Part shown: in pieces, positions 27,613-36,952 of the stretch | Layout: every line of letters begins with the position of its first letter | Numbering within the stretch: position 1 is the stretch's first letter | Source: Deinococcus aquaticus | GTDB taxonomy: Bacteria; Deinococcota; Deinococci; Deinococcales; Deinococcaceae | Assembly: GCF_028622095.1 (NCBI RefSeq) | Contig: NZ_CP115165.1 | Coordinates: 906,001 to 970,000, forward strand | Length of the DNA stretch: 64,000 nt | Direction: 5' to 3' | Notes under the pieces: generated by a model | Databases searched by the model: none | The model's input: the letters and a program-made list of their open reading frames with translations, nothing else | Told to the model about the DNA's origin: nothing | Program-made: the position numbers and the translations under genes

Positions 27613-28655
27613 CGGAGCCTCCAGGCGAGCGCGGCGGCCAGCAGCGCGAACGCGAGGTTCGGCAGCCACGCGGCCAGCGCGGGGTTCAGTGCCCCGGCCG
27701 TGGCGAGGCCCGGCACGGTGCTCCACAGGACATAGAAGGTCACGATGAACAGCAGCACGGCGGCGAACGCGGCGGCGCGGTTGCGCAGCAGCAGGCCCAG
27801 CGCCCCGGCCGCCAGGGCGAACACCACGGCGGTCAGCGGGTCGGCCACGCGGCGGGCCAGCTGGAACGTGGCGGCGCGGCGGTCGGCGGGCAGCAGGGCG
27901 GGATCGGCGGCGCGCGCGCGCAGTTCGGGCGTGGTGGCCTGCTCGGCGTTGCCGGGCGGGGGACGCAAGGTGTCGTTCTGCGGGACAGTCACGGACTGCG
28001 TGCTCTGCCGGGGTGGCTGGCCGGGGCGGGTGATCCAGGGGGTGATCAGCGTCCAGGTGCGTTTCTGCGCGTCCCAGCTGCCCAGCGAGGCGGTCAGGGT
28101 TTCCTGGCCGCGCTGCACCATCACGCCCTGAAGCTGCGCGGTGCTGCCGCCCGGTTCGCTGACGATCCGTCCGGCGTAGTACAGCGCGCCGGGCGGGGCG
28201 TACGTGTAGCGTTCCTGCCGGGGCGGGGGCGGCGGAATGTCGTAGATGCTGAACCACGCGCGGTCCCAGGCGGACAGTCCGGCGGGCACCAGCCGGTCGG
28301 CATTCACGAACGCCACGGCCGCCACCGCCAGGAACGGCAGGGCCAGCGGCCACACCAGCCGCAGCGGGGGCACGCCGCCCGCGCTGATGGCCTTGAGTTC
28401 ACTGTCGCGCTGCATGCGCGAGAAGGCCAGCAGGATCGCAAAGGGCACGGCCAGCACCAGCGCGCGGTTCAGGATGGTCGGCAGGATCGCCAGGAACGCG
28501 GCGGCGCCCTTCAGGAGCGGCGGGTGGTAGGTCAGGAGTTTACTGACGGTGCTGCTCAGCACGTCAACCATCTGGAGGGTCAGGAACAGCGCCACGCCCG
28601 CCGCGTACCAGCGTGTGACCTCGGCAAGGACGAGGCGGATGAGAAGGGGCGGCAC
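27609..28655 (-). CDS. LptF/LptG (YjgP/YjgQ) family permease, first copy
   Basis: A 348-residue permease from GTG 28655. It begins PLLIRLVLAEVTRWYAAGVALFLTLQMVDVLS, includes RDSELKAISAGGVPPLRLVWPLA (coupling motif), a periplasmic beta-jellyroll-like region (about 130-250) and C-terminal helices VADPLTAVVFALAAGALGLLLRN. TAGAAT ends 7 nt before the GTG, implying a leaderless mRNA. It should pair with the permease encoded directly downstream as the two half-transporters of one complex; the LptB ATPase is not in this window. Confidence 0.9.
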   Translation of the reverse strand: MPPLLIRLVLAEVTRWYAAGVALFLTLQMVDVLSSTVSKLLTYHPPLLKGAAAFLAILPTILNRALVLAVPFAILLAFSRMQRDSELKAISAGGVPPLRLVWPLALPFLAVAAVAFVNADRLVPAGLSAWDRAWFSIYDIPPPPPRQERYTYAPPGALYYAGRIVSEPGGSTAQLQGVMVQRGQETLTASLGSWDAQKRTWTLITPWITRPGQPPRQSTQSVTVPQNDTLRPPPGNAEQATTPELRARAADPALLPADRRAATFQLARRVADPLTAVVFALAAGALGLLLRNRAAAFAAVLLFIVTFYVLWSTVPGLATAGALNPALAAWLPNLAFALLAAALAWRLR

Positions 28656-28718
28656 GAGCAGGATTCTAGCGGGCGCGGATGAGGATGGGCGCGCAGGAGC
28701 CGCGCGCGCCGGACACTC

Positions 28719-28852
28719 ATACGGATTCCGTCTGTTCCGTTAACAGCCCGGAACGGCACCGGGTTGCCAACTCCACGCCCGAAATCCGTTTTGCTCCCAC
28801 TCGCTCCGCTCGGATTGAACGGTTTTTGCAAACCATTCCATCGGAGTCCGTA

Positions 28853-28853
<1 letters not shown>
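28719..28853 (+). repeat. Dispersed repeat copy with terminal inverted ATACGGA
   Basis: A 135-bp copy beginning ATACGGATTCCGTC and ending GGAGTCCGTAT, so its ends are inverted repeats (ATACGGA/TCCGTAT). It shares its body with 33883-34019 (GTTGCCAACTCCACGCCC; GCTCGGAT; GAACGGTTTTTGC). The 3' hairpin pairs around the TTTTTGC loop. It lies between the divergent ends of lptF/G and ddrC; the last base is the first base of the ddrC stop codon (complement). Confidence 0.85.
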
Positions 28854-29557
<704 letters not shown>

Positions 29558-29563
29558 ACGTAT

Positions 29564-29593
29564 ATCATAGCATATATTATGTATCTAGCATAA
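29564..29593 (-). promoter_or_regulatory. ddrC promoter with radiation/desiccation response motif (DdrO operator)
   Basis: TTATG-7-CATAA (29577-29593; minus strand TTATGCTAGATACATAA) has the length and ends of the 17-bp RDRM palindrome bound by the repressor DdrO, which the protease IrrE/PprI cleaves after damage. It overlaps the -35 position of the TATGAT (29564-29569) promoter, so bound DdrO would block RNA polymerase. Confidence 0.8.
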
Positions 29594-29724
29594 TCACGGA
29601 CAGGTAACGGCGCCCCGCAAGCAACCTCTCCCCCACCCTGCCCGCCGTACACTGACGGGGCACACCACAACCCAACCCCACAACCCAATCCCGGACACGC
29701 CCCTTCCCCTCTGGAGGACTGCTC

Positions 29725-31614
29725 ATGACCGACCCACACCGCCCCGACCGCTGGCCCGTTCCTGACAGCGTGCTGCGCCGCCTGCGCAGCGACCCGGAGG
29801 ATGACATCACCCGCGCCGCGCAGGACCCGGACGGCTTCTGGCTGGAACAGGCCCGGCAGTACGAATGGACGAGAGAACCCACCACGGCGCTCACCTGGAA
29901 CCGCCCGGACATGCAGTGGTTCGCAGACGGGCAGACGAACATCACCCTCAATGCCCTGGACCGCCACGCCCGGGGCGAGAACCGCACCCGCGCCGCCCTG
30001 ATCTGGCTGTCGGAAACCGGCGAGCGGCAGATCTACACCTACGGCCTGCTGCTTGAACAGGTGGAACGCGCCGCCGCCGGACTGCGGCACCTGGGCGTGC
30101 AGCCCGGCGACCGCGTCGTGATCTACATGCCCCTGACCCCGGAAGGCGTGATCGCCATGCTCGCCTGCGCCCGCCTGGGAGCCGTGCACTCGGTCGTGTA
30201 CGCCGGACTGGGCGTGGGCGCCCTACGGGACCGCATCACGGACGCCGGGGCGCGCGTGGTCATCACCGCCGACGTGGGGTACCGGCGCGGAAAACTGGTG
30301 GACCTGTACGGCATTGCCGCCGAGGCCATCGCCGAACTGGGCGGCGTGGAACACCTGATCCTGTGGGAACGCATCAAGACGTACCAGCGCGAACACGACG
30401 CCCGCACCGTCCCCTGGGAGACGCTGTTCACGCACGGACACGCACCCGCCGTCACCGTGAACGCCGAGGACCCCCTGTTCATCCTGTACACGTCCGGCAG
30501 CACCGGCAAACCCAAGGGCGTGATCCACACGCACGGCGGGTACATGGTCGGCACCGCCTACCACCTGCGCCAGCTGTTCGACGTGCGCGGCGGCGACGTG
30601 TTCTTCTGCACCAGCGACATCGGCTGGATCGTCGGGCACAGTTACATCGTGTACGGCCCGCTGGTCGCCGGGGCCACCGTCCTGTTCCGCGAGGGCGCCC
30701 CCGACTTCCCCGACACGGGCGTCCTGTGGCGCGCCGTGCAGGAGTACGGCGTGGACATACTGTTCACCGCGCCCACCACCCTGCGCCTGTTCATGAAACT
30801 CGGCGCAGACACCCTGAAACCCCACGACCTGACCCGCCTGCGCGTCGTCGCCTGCGCCGGGGAAGCCCTGAACCCCGAAGCGTGGCGCTGGGCGCAGGAA
30901 CACATCGGCGGAGGGCTGGGCGAGGGCGCGCACGCCGCCGTCATCGACCACTGGTGGCAGACCGAACTGGGCGCCCCCACTCTCGGCACCCACCCCCGCT
31001 GGCCCGTCCGCCCCGGCTACGCCGGACGCCCCCTGGCTGGCGTGGACGCCGACATCGTCGACGAGAATGGCCAGAGCGTCCCGGACGGACAGCAGGGGCA
31101 CCTCGTCATCCGCCGCCCCTTTCCCAGCATGATGCGCGGCATTCACGGCAACCCCGACAAGTACGCGCAGATCTGGAACGAGAACCCCGCCGGGTACCTG
31201 TCCGGCGACCTCGCCACCCGCGACGAACACGGGTACATCAGCATCCTGGGCCGCAGCGACGACGTCCTGTCCGTCGCCGGGCACCGCATCGGCAGCGCCG
31301 ACGTGGAAGACGCGCTTGTTTCCCACCCCGCCGTGGCTGAGGCCGCCGTGATCGGCATTCCCGACGAACTGAAAGGCCAGAGCATCATCGCGCACGTCAT
31401 CCTCCGGCGCGGCTTCGAGGATCAGGTGGGCCAGGGCCTGCGCGCCAGCATCACCGAACACGTCCGCCGGGAACTGGGCCCCATCGCCACGCCCGCCGAG
31501 ATCCGCGTGGTCGAGGCGCTCCCCAAAACCCGCAGCGGCAAGATCCTGCGCCGCCTCCTGCGTGCCCAGGCACTTGGCGAGGACCCCGGCGACCTCACCA
31601 CCCTGGAAGGCTAG
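29725..31614 (+). CDS. acs: Acetyl-CoA synthetase (AMP-forming)
   Basis: A 629-residue adenylate-forming enzyme activating acetate with ATP and CoA. Motifs: NITLNALDRHARG, VVIYMPLTPEGVIAMLACARLGAVHSVVYAGL, the A3 core YTSGSTGKPKGVIHTHGGY, TSDIGWIVGHSYIVYGPL, DHWWQTELG (A5), YLSGDLATRDEHGYISILGRSDDV (A7/A8) and the C-terminal PKTRSGKILRRLLR with the catalytic, regulatory lysine. The spelling YAGLGVGALRDRI differs slightly from canonical Acs (FAGF), so a closely related short-chain acyl-CoA synthetase cannot be excluded. GGAGG lies eight bases before the ATG. With ackA-pta 5 kb away it gives two routes of acetate activation. Confidence 0.9.
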   Translation: MTDPHRPDRWPVPDSVLRRLRSDPEDDITRAAQDPDGFWLEQARQYEWTREPTTALTWNRPDMQWFADGQTNITLNALDRHARGENRTRAALIWLSETGERQIYTYGLLLEQVERAAAGLRHLGVQPGDRVVIYMPLTPEGVIAMLACARLGAVHSVVYAGLGVGALRDRITDAGARVVITADVGYRRGKLVDLYGIAAEAIAELGGVEHLILWERIKTYQREHDARTVPWETLFTHGHAPAVTVNAEDPLFILYTSGSTGKPKGVIHTHGGYMVGTAYHLRQLFDVRGGDVFFCTSDIGWIVGHSYIVYGPLVAGATVLFREGAPDFPDTGVLWRAVQEYGVDILFTAPTTLRLFMKLGADTLKPHDLTRLRVVACAGEALNPEAWRWAQEHIGGGLGEGAHAAVIDHWWQTELGAPTLGTHPRWPVRPGYAGRPLAGVDADIVDENGQSVPDGQQGHLVIRRPFPSMMRGIHGNPDKYAQIWNENPAGYLSGDLATRDEHGYISILGRSDDVLSVAGHRIGSADVEDALVSHPAVAEAAVIGIPDELKGQSIIAHVILRRGFEDQVGQGLRASITEHVRRELGPIATPAEIRVVEALPKTRSGKILRRLLRAQALGEDPGDLTTLEG

Positions 31615-31643
31615 GCGGGGGCCACAGACGGCAGAGAGAGACA

Positions 31644-31668
31644 ATAAAAAATCCGCCTCAGCAGGCGG
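31644..31668 (-). terminator. Intrinsic terminator on the minus strand
   Basis: On the minus strand CCGCCT (31668-31663) and AGGCGG (31658-31653) form a stem followed by ATTTTTTATTG. It can end the macrodomain gene transcript and the short transcript from the promoter at 31680-31708. Confidence 0.7.
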
Positions 31669-31679
31669 TGATGTCAACA

Positions 31680-31708
31680 ACTATAGCGCGGTATGCAGGG
31701 ACGGCCAA
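31680..31708 (-). promoter_or_regulatory. Promoter reading left into the terminator hairpin
   Basis: TTGGCC (31708-31703) and TATAGT (31685-31680) with a 17-bp spacer on the minus strand. Its spacer and flanks (CCTGCATaCCG; GCATA...CTTG) match those of the promoter at 6330-6358. Only about 20 nt separate the predicted start from the terminator. Confidence 0.45.
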
Positions 31709-31759
31709 GGGTATGCGGCCGGTCCGGGGCAGGCCAGACATCCAGCCTGCCCGGCCTGC

Positions 31760-32278
31760 TCAGTCGCGGGGGCGTGCCAGGGCGCGGCGGAATACGTTCA
31801 GGCTGCCCCCGTCGAACAGCACGAAGCGCACCAGCATGTCCGGGTGGTCGGTCAGGAACGCCTGCGCGGTCGCCAGGGCTACCTCGGCGGCGCGGTCCAG
31901 GGGGTAGCCGTACACGCCGGTACTGATGCCCGGGAACGCCACGCTGCGGCACCCGTGCGCGGCGGCCAGTTCCAGGCTGGAGCGGTATGCACCGGCCAGC
32001 GCCTCGGCCTCGCCCTGACCCCCGCCGCGCCAGATCGGACCGACCGCGTGAATCACGTACTGCACGCCCCGCGCGGACAGCCCGAACGCGGAGGTAATGA
32101 CGGCCGTGCCGGTGGGTGTGCCGCCAATAGCGCGGATGGCGCGCAGCAGCTCCGGCCCGGCGGCTCGGTGAATCACGCCGTCCACACCGCCGCCACCCGC
32201 CAGTTCCCTGTTCGCGGCAGTCACGATGGCGTCGGTGTCCTGCGCGGCGATATCTCCCTGAATCAGTTCCAGCGGCAT
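31760..32278 (-). CDS. Macrodomain protein, probable O-acetyl-ADP-ribose deacetylase
   Basis: A 172-residue single macrodomain. The ADP-ribose-binding motifs are clear: [37 protein letters not shown] and, later, [18 protein letters not shown]. The layout is that of YmdB/MacroD-like hydrolases, which remove acetyl from O-acetyl-ADP-ribose and mono-ADP-ribose from acidic residues. It starts 10 bp after gmk and is likely cotranscribed with it. Minus-strand transcription ends at the hairpin near 31650. Confidence 0.92.
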   Translation of the reverse strand: MPLELIQGDIAAQDTDAIVTAANRELAGGGGVDGVIHRAAGPELLRAIRAIGGTPTGTAVITSAFGLSARGVQYVIHAVGPIWRGGGQGEAEALAGAYRSSLELAAAHGCRSVAFPGISTGVYGYPLDRAAEVALATAQAFLTDHPDMLVRFVLFDGGSLNVFRRALARPRD

Positions 32279-32288
32279 GCCCGTTCCC

Positions 32289-32996
32289 TTACTCGTTCCC
32301 GATGCGGCGCAGGTCCGTGTCGGTCAGGGTGTAACTGCGCAGCGCGTCGGCCTGCACGCGCGCCTCGCGGTCCGCCTCGACCCAGTCCATTTCCGGCAGG
32401 TGCCGGGCGCGTTCGGCCGTCTGAATGGCGTGCAGTTCGCCCAGCGCGCGGTCCAGGTCGTCGTTCACGACCACGTAACGGAACTCGTGCGCCTCGCGGA
32501 TCTCCTCGCGGGCGCGGGCCAGCCGTTTCTCGATGCGGTCCGGCGTTTCGGTCGCGCGGCCCTCCAGGCGGCGGCGCAACTCGCTGAGGCTGGGCGGCAT
32601 GATGAAGATCAGGATGGCTTCCTCGCCCATGCGGGCCTTGACCTGCATGGCTCCCTCCACCTCGATTTCCAGGATCACGTCCTGCCCGCGGCTCAGGGCC
32701 GCCTCGATGGGTTCGATGGGCGTGCCGTAGCGGTTCCCGACGAACGCCGCGTGCTCCAGGAACCCGTCGGCCTGCGCCTTGGCCTCGAACGCGTCCGGGG
32801 TGACGAATACGTAGTCCACGCCGTCCTGCTCGCCCGGGCGGGCCTCCCGGGTCGTCCAGGAGGTGCTGTAGAACACGTCCTGCCCGGCCAGCCAGCGTTC
32901 ACGCAGCGTGCCTTTGCCCACGCCGGACGCGCCGGTCATGACCAGGAGAAGGCCCCGGCGGGGCGACACGGAAAGAGGGGTGTCCTGCGACGTCAT
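32289..32996 (-). CDS. gmk: Guanylate kinase
   Basis: A 235-residue kinase converting GMP to GDP. Motifs: P-loop [20 protein letters not shown], the GMP-binding [84 protein letters not shown] and [14 protein letters not shown], in the usual order. I start at ATG 32996 (MTSQDT); an open frame to 33095 runs upstream through a hairpin and repeat and is not needed. The C-terminal tail is about 20 residues longer than the E. coli enzyme. Confidence 0.95.
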   Translation of the reverse strand: MTSQDTPLSVSPRRGLLLVMTGASGVGKGTLRERWLAGQDVFYSTSWTTREARPGEQDGVDYVFVTPDAFEAKAQADGFLEHAAFVGNRYGTPIEPIEAALSRGQDVILEIEVEGAMQVKARMGEEAILIFIMPPSLSELRRRLEGRATETPDRIEKRLARAREEIREAHEFRYVVVNDDLDRALGELHAIQTAERARHLPEMDWVEADREARVQADALRSYTLTDTDLRRIGNE

Positions 32997-33019
32997 CCGC
33001 TCACGATACGCGACCCGCC

Positions 33020-33057
33020 CAGAAATGAGAACAGGCGGCCCACCGGGAGCCGCCTGT
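33020..33057 (-). terminator. Intrinsic terminator between the basic small protein gene and gmk
   Basis: ACAGGCGGC (33031-33039) pairs with GCCGCCTGT (33049-33057), a 9-bp GC-rich stem with a 9-nt loop, followed on the minus strand by TCTCATTTCT. Confidence 0.6.
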
Positions 33058-33065
33058 GTTGAAAG

Positions 33066-33109
33066 CCGGGTTGAAAGCTTTTGCAGACCTTTCAACCGGA
33101 GTCGGTCTT
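33066..33109 (+). repeat. Half copy of the dispersed repeat (3' hairpin only)
   Basis: GGTTGAAAG (33069-33077) and CTTTCAACC (33089-33097) enclose CTTTTGCAGAC, then CGGAGTCGGTCTTA. The same hairpin-plus-CGGAGTC end closes the copies at 22736, 28719 and 33883. It directly abuts the stop codon of the gene at 33108. Confidence 0.65.
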
Positions 33110-33536
33110 ACTTCTTCTTGCCCTTGGTGGCCTTGGCGCGGCCCTTGCCGAGCGCCTGCCCTTTCTCGTAGCTGGCCTGCATCTTGCGGCGCGTCTCGGC
33201 GACCATGTCGTCGAAGCTGATCAGGCCGGACTCGATGGCTTCCACGCTGGGCTTGATGGTGCCGCCCTTGCGCGCGGCGGCCAGTTCACGGTTGACGCCT
33301 TCGAACCACTCGGTGAATTCCGGGGTCTCGTCGAACAGCATCTCGCGGGTGTCGCGGTTGTAGGTTTCGGTGCTGCCGCGGCGGCTGAACTGCTTGGGCA
33401 TCGTGAAGCGCTCGGGAAGGTACGCGCCGTTGAATTGACCCTGGCGGACCGCTTCCTGGAACATCTTCACAAAGCTGTCGCTGCGCTGGGGGTTGCTGAG
33501 TTCCATCACCTGTTCACTGAGTTTCTTGTAAGCCAT
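33108..33536 (-). CDS. Small protein with a basic C-terminal tail, function unknown
   Basis: A 142-residue protein from ATG 33536 (MAYKKLSEQVMELSN). The centre has FVKMFQEAVRQGQFNGAYLP, a conserved-looking YNRDTREMLFDETPEFTEWFEGVNRELAAARKGG segment, and the last 25 residues are Lys/Gly/Ala-rich (GKGRAKATKGKKK), as in nucleic-acid-binding tails. I do not recognise a family. It is separated from gmk by a terminator and a repeat, so it is probably transcribed alone. Codon use is like that of highly expressed genes here (few rare codons). A role in binding DNA, RNA or ribosomes is a guess from the tail. Confidence 0.7.
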   Translation of the reverse strand: MAYKKLSEQVMELSNPQRSDSFVKMFQEAVRQGQFNGAYLPERFTMPKQFSRRGSTETYNRDTREMLFDETPEFTEWFEGVNRELAAARKGGTIKPSVEAIESGLISFDDMVAETRRKMQASYEKGQALGKGRAKATKGKKK

Positions 33537-33882
33537 AGTGCGCACAGTATGAAGGGCGCAGGGAATGAAAGTAAAGCACCCGGTATTTCTCTCATGTTCA
33601 GCAAATCATCGAATACGGGCGAACCAGGAACGAGAAAGCGGTTTTCCTGACGTCCAGGCACGCAAGAACAAGGAGTCCAGTCGTCTTGTGCAGGCCCCCA
33701 TGATCATTGCCCCGGCTCACTTTCAGGGGCAGCGGCACCGCCCAATTCTTTGGCCCTTCACGACCCCGCAAGTGGCATTCGCTCAGGTGATCCGGGGCCT
33801 TCCGGTAAAGAACCGGGCCCTTCCGTACCCCGGGCCGCGCACCCACAGTGAACCCTCACAGAAATAAACCTGTAGATGCCTC
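33537..33882. other. Intergenic stretch without a supported gene
   Basis: About 345 bp with somewhat lower GC. A minus-strand frame at 33598-33846 (82 codons) has no start signal and no recognisable similarity, and I do not call it. No RNA fold or terminator stands out. Confidence 0.5.
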
Positions 33883-34019
33883 ATACGGACTGCCGTCTGT
33901 TTCGTTAACAACCCGCCCATGCACCGGGTTGCCAACTCCACGCCCGGAATCCTCTCTGCTCCTGCTCGCATCCGCTCGGATGGAACGGTTTTTGCCCACC
34001 ATTCCATCGGAGTCCGTAT
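33883..34019 (+). repeat. Dispersed repeat copy with terminal inverted ATACGGA
   Basis: A 137-bp copy starting ATACGGACTGCCGTC and ending GGAGTCCGTAT. Same body as 28719-28853. The 3' hairpin GATGGAACGG...CCATTCCATC differs from the other copies by paired changes. It lies in the gap downstream of the DUF427 gene. Confidence 0.85.
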
Positions 34020-34106
34020 CACTTTCAGGGTGCCCCCAACCAGAACGGCCCCGTACAACAGAACCGGGCAGCCACGGGATCAACAGCGGAATCGTTTATT
34101 TCCCGC

Positions 34107-34604
34107 TTACCAACCCACGCTGCCGGGACCGCCCTTGAACGGCCCGACCACGTCCCGCGTGATCCAGCCACCGTAGAACCCGCCGGGCTGCGGCGTGACC
34201 CGCTCGCCGTCCACGCGGCACTCGTCCGCGCGGCCCGCGTACACGGCCACGAAGCCCGCCATATCCCGGAAGGCGGGCGTGGGAGCCTCGTAACTCCAGG
34301 CGGCAGCGGCGGCCACCTGCTCGCCGCCGCGCAGGGTCCAGTAGGTGGCGGGGCCCTTCCACTCGCAGGTGCTGCTGCCCGGCGCGCGCCCCAGCACGCC
34401 CGGCGCGAACGCCGAGGGCGGCAGGTAGTACGTGGGCGGGTGACTGGTTTCCAGCACGCGGTACGCGCCGGTCGTGTCGGCGATCCTCTGGCCGCCTAAC
34501 CAGATTTCCAGGTGGCGGTGCGTGCGTTCCAGTCGCGGCGGGCGCGGGTAATCCCACACGCTTTCCTGGCCGGGTGCGGGGGGTACGGGCTGAACGGGTG
34601 GCAT
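34107..34604 (-). CDS. DUF427 domain-containing protein
   Basis: A 165-residue DUF427 protein: VWDYPRPPRLERTHRHLEIWLGGQRIADT, the PPTYYLPPSAF segment, CEWKGPATYWTL (with the conserved CEWKG), AWSYEAPTPAFRDMAGFVAVYAGRADECRVDGE and a C-terminal PGGFYGGWITRDVVGPFKGGPG. The fold is a small beta-tent; function is unknown, though the family is widespread. CACACT ends 7 nt before the ATG (leaderless). It stands alone between the repeat and the GGDEF-EAL gene. Confidence 0.92.
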   Translation of the reverse strand: MPPVQPVPPAPGQESVWDYPRPPRLERTHRHLEIWLGGQRIADTTGAYRVLETSHPPTYYLPPSAFAPGVLGRAPGSSTCEWKGPATYWTLRGGEQVAAAAAWSYEAPTPAFRDMAGFVAVYAGRADECRVDGERVTPQPGGFYGGWITRDVVGPFKGGPGSVGW

Positions 34605-34692
34605 GCCGCCCAGTGTGCGGTGGGGCGCGGGAGTGCGCCGTCAGGTCGCGTACCGTCCGGGCCTCTCCTCTCGGGGCCGCTCCTCTCCGGGC

Positions 34693-36837
34693 TCAGGACA
34701 GCCGGGATTTCTGGTGCGGCTGGATGCGCCCGGCCCACACGTCCGGCGGGCCGGGCCGGCCGGTCAGGTAGCCCTGCACGGCGCCGCACTCCATGGCGCG
34801 CAGCACCTGGTACTGTGCGTCGGTTTCCACGCCCTCCACGATCACGTTCAGGTTCAGGCCGCGCGCCAGTCCCAGCAGCGCCCCCACGACCCGCTGATCG
34901 GCGGGCGAGTCGGCGATGCCCATGATCAGGGAACGGTCCAGTTTCAGTTCATCCATCGGCAGTTGCAGCAGCGTGGACACCGACGACTGCCCCGTCCCGA
35001 AGTCATCCAGGGACAGCCGGATGCCCAGCGCCCGCAGCTCGGACAGGTGCCGCGCGGCGCGGTGCAGGTCCCGCACGGCCAGCCGCTCCGTCAGTTCCAG
35101 TTTCAGGTTCTCGCCGCTCAGGCCGTGGCGGCGCAGCGTCTCGGCGACGGTCTCCACGAAGTCCTCGCGCGCGACCTCCAGCGCCGAGACGTTCACGGCC
35201 ACCGGCACGGTCAGCCGCCACTCGGCCACCTGACGGCACGCCTCGTTCAGCACCCAGCGGCCCAGCGGCACGATCAGGCCTGTCTCCTCGGCCACCGGAA
35301 TGAACCGGTTGGGCGGCACGGTCCCCAGGTGCGGGTCCGTCCAGCGCAGCAGCGCCTCGAAACCCAGCAGTTCGCCGGTCTGCACGTCCACCTGCGGCTG
35401 GTAGTGCAGGTGCATCAGGTTCTCCTGCAAGGCGCGGCGCAGGCGCACCTCAATGTGCATCTGACTGTGCGCCGCGACGTCCATGTTCGGCGCGAAGAAC
35501 TCGATGCCGTTCTTCCCGGCCCGTTTCGCCTGGTACATCGCCATGTCCGCCTGCCGCAGCAGGTTGGCCGGCAGGCTGCTGTCCGGCGGGTAGATCGCCA
35601 CGCCCACGCTGCTCTGCACGTTGATCTGCTGCCCGTTCATCTGCACGACCGGGGCCAGCGCCTCCTGAAGGCGGCGGGCGACCCGCGCCGCTTCCTCCCG
35701 GCCCGGCAGGTCCGGAATGACCGCCACGAACTCGTCACCGCCCAGCCGGGCGACCGTATCGGCGGGCCGCAGGCACCCCTGCAGGCGGGCCGCCACCTCG
35801 CGCAGCAGGTCATCCCCGACCGCGTGCCCCAGCATGTCGTTCACGCGCTTGAACCCGTCCAGGTCCAGGAAGATCACGGCCACCGCGTGCCCCGAGCGGG
35901 TCGCGCGGCGCAGTTCCAGTTGCAGGCGGTCCAGCAGCAACGTGCGGTTCGGCAGGCCGGTCAGGGCGTCGTGCTGCGCGTCGAACGCCAGTTGCGCCGC
36001 CAGTTCCCGCAGTTGCTCGTCGGCGCGTTTCCGGGCCGAGATGTCACGGTCCTGCCCCAGGATCATCTCGCGGCCACCCACGGTCACGAGACTGCTGGCA
36101 CTCTCGATCGGGAAGATCGTCCCGTTCCGGTGCCGGTGCGCGCCCTCGCCGTGCACGGGCTGCTCCTCGCGGATCCAGGCCAGCAGTTCGGAGCCCTCCT
36201 GCGCCATCATCGGGTACGGGTGCAGCAGGTCGATGGACGCCCCGATCAGGTCCTCGGCGTCGTACCCGTTCATGCGGCAGAACGCCTCGTTGCAGTCCAC
36301 GATCCGCCACGGCACGTCCGGATCGTGCGGGTCGATCAGGACCAGTCCGTCCGCCGACCGTTCGAACAGCGCCCGGAACCGCGTTTCGACCTCATGCTGC
36401 GCCGCCTGCGCGCGCCGCTCGGCCGTGATGTCCACCCCGGTCGCCACGACCAGCGAAGGGCGGCCCCGCCAGTCCAGCAGGGTCTTGTTCGACCACAGGA
36501 TCACGCGCCGCTCCCCGTGCACGTCCCGCCAGTGGTTCTCGTGGCGGGCCGAGGTCTCACCGGCCAGCAGGCGCACGAATACTTCCTGCACGCCCGGCGC
36601 TTCATCGTCGTCCAGCACCAGTGGCCAGAGCACCTGCCCGCGCACCTGCTCGAAACTCAGGCCGCTCAGACGCTCGCAGGCCGGATTAAACCGCACCACA
36701 CGCCCCGCCGTGTCCAGCACCACGACCAGCGTGTCGGTGGTGTCCAGAACCGCGTCGGCCAGCCCCGCCTCACCTGCCCGCAGAACCGGAGTGCGGGCCG
36801 CGCGCAGCAGGGAAGCGGAACCGGGCGGGCGAGTCAT
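34693..36837 (-). CDS. PAS-PAS-GGDEF-EAL cyclic-di-GMP signalling protein
   Basis: A 714-residue cytoplasmic protein with two PAS domains (about 28-140 and 145-270; RVVRFNPACERLSG and WRIVDCNEAFCRMNGY), a GGDEF domain (about 285-445) and an EAL domain (about 460-705). Both active sites look complete: RLGGDEF near residue 365 for making c-di-GMP; FEALLRW near 495, ELTE, LDDFGTG, ELKLDRSLI and VIVEGVET for its hydrolysis. So it could be bifunctional, with the PAS domains sensing redox, light or ligands. No membrane segment. TACGCT ends 6 nt before the ATG. Confidence 0.95.
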   Translation of the reverse strand: MTRPPGSASLLRAARTPVLRAGEAGLADAVLDTTDTLVVVLDTAGRVVRFNPACERLSGLSFEQVRGQVLWPLVLDDDEAPGVQEVFVRLLAGETSARHENHWRDVHGERRVILWSNKTLLDWRGRPSLVVATGVDITAERRAQAAQHEVETRFRALFERSADGLVLIDPHDPDVPWRIVDCNEAFCRMNGYDAEDLIGASIDLLHPYPMMAQEGSELLAWIREEQPVHGEGAHRHRNGTIFPIESASSLVTVGGREMILGQDRDISARKRADEQLRELAAQLAFDAQHDALTGLPNRTLLLDRLQLELRRATRSGHAVAVIFLDLDGFKRVNDMLGHAVGDDLLREVAARLQGCLRPADTVARLGGDEFVAVIPDLPGREEAARVARRLQEALAPVVQMNGQQINVQSSVGVAIYPPDSSLPANLLRQADMAMYQAKRAGKNGIEFFAPNMDVAAHSQMHIEVRLRRALQENLMHLHYQPQVDVQTGELLGFEALLRWTDPHLGTVPPNRFIPVAEETGLIVPLGRWVLNEACRQVAEWRLTVPVAVNVSALEVAREDFVETVAETLRRHGLSGENLKLELTERLAVRDLHRAARHLSELRALGIRLSLDDFGTGQSSVSTLLQLPMDELKLDRSLIMGIADSPADQRVVGALLGLARGLNLNVIVEGVETDAQYQVLRAMECGAVQGYLTGRPGPPDVWAGRIQPHQKSRLS

Positions 36838-36952
36838 ACCGGCAGCGTAAACGGCGCACCCTCACAGAACATTGACGGCCCCGGAACCTAAAGCCTGCGG
36901 TCTGCCCCCAGGGGGCCTTCAGTCCCGCCGTTCTGCCAGCGCCACCGTTCTG

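Noticed and set aside
33598..33846. 82-codon minus-strand frame in the gap after the basic protein gene
   Set aside because: No start signal and no similarity I can recognise; could be a remnant but not supported.
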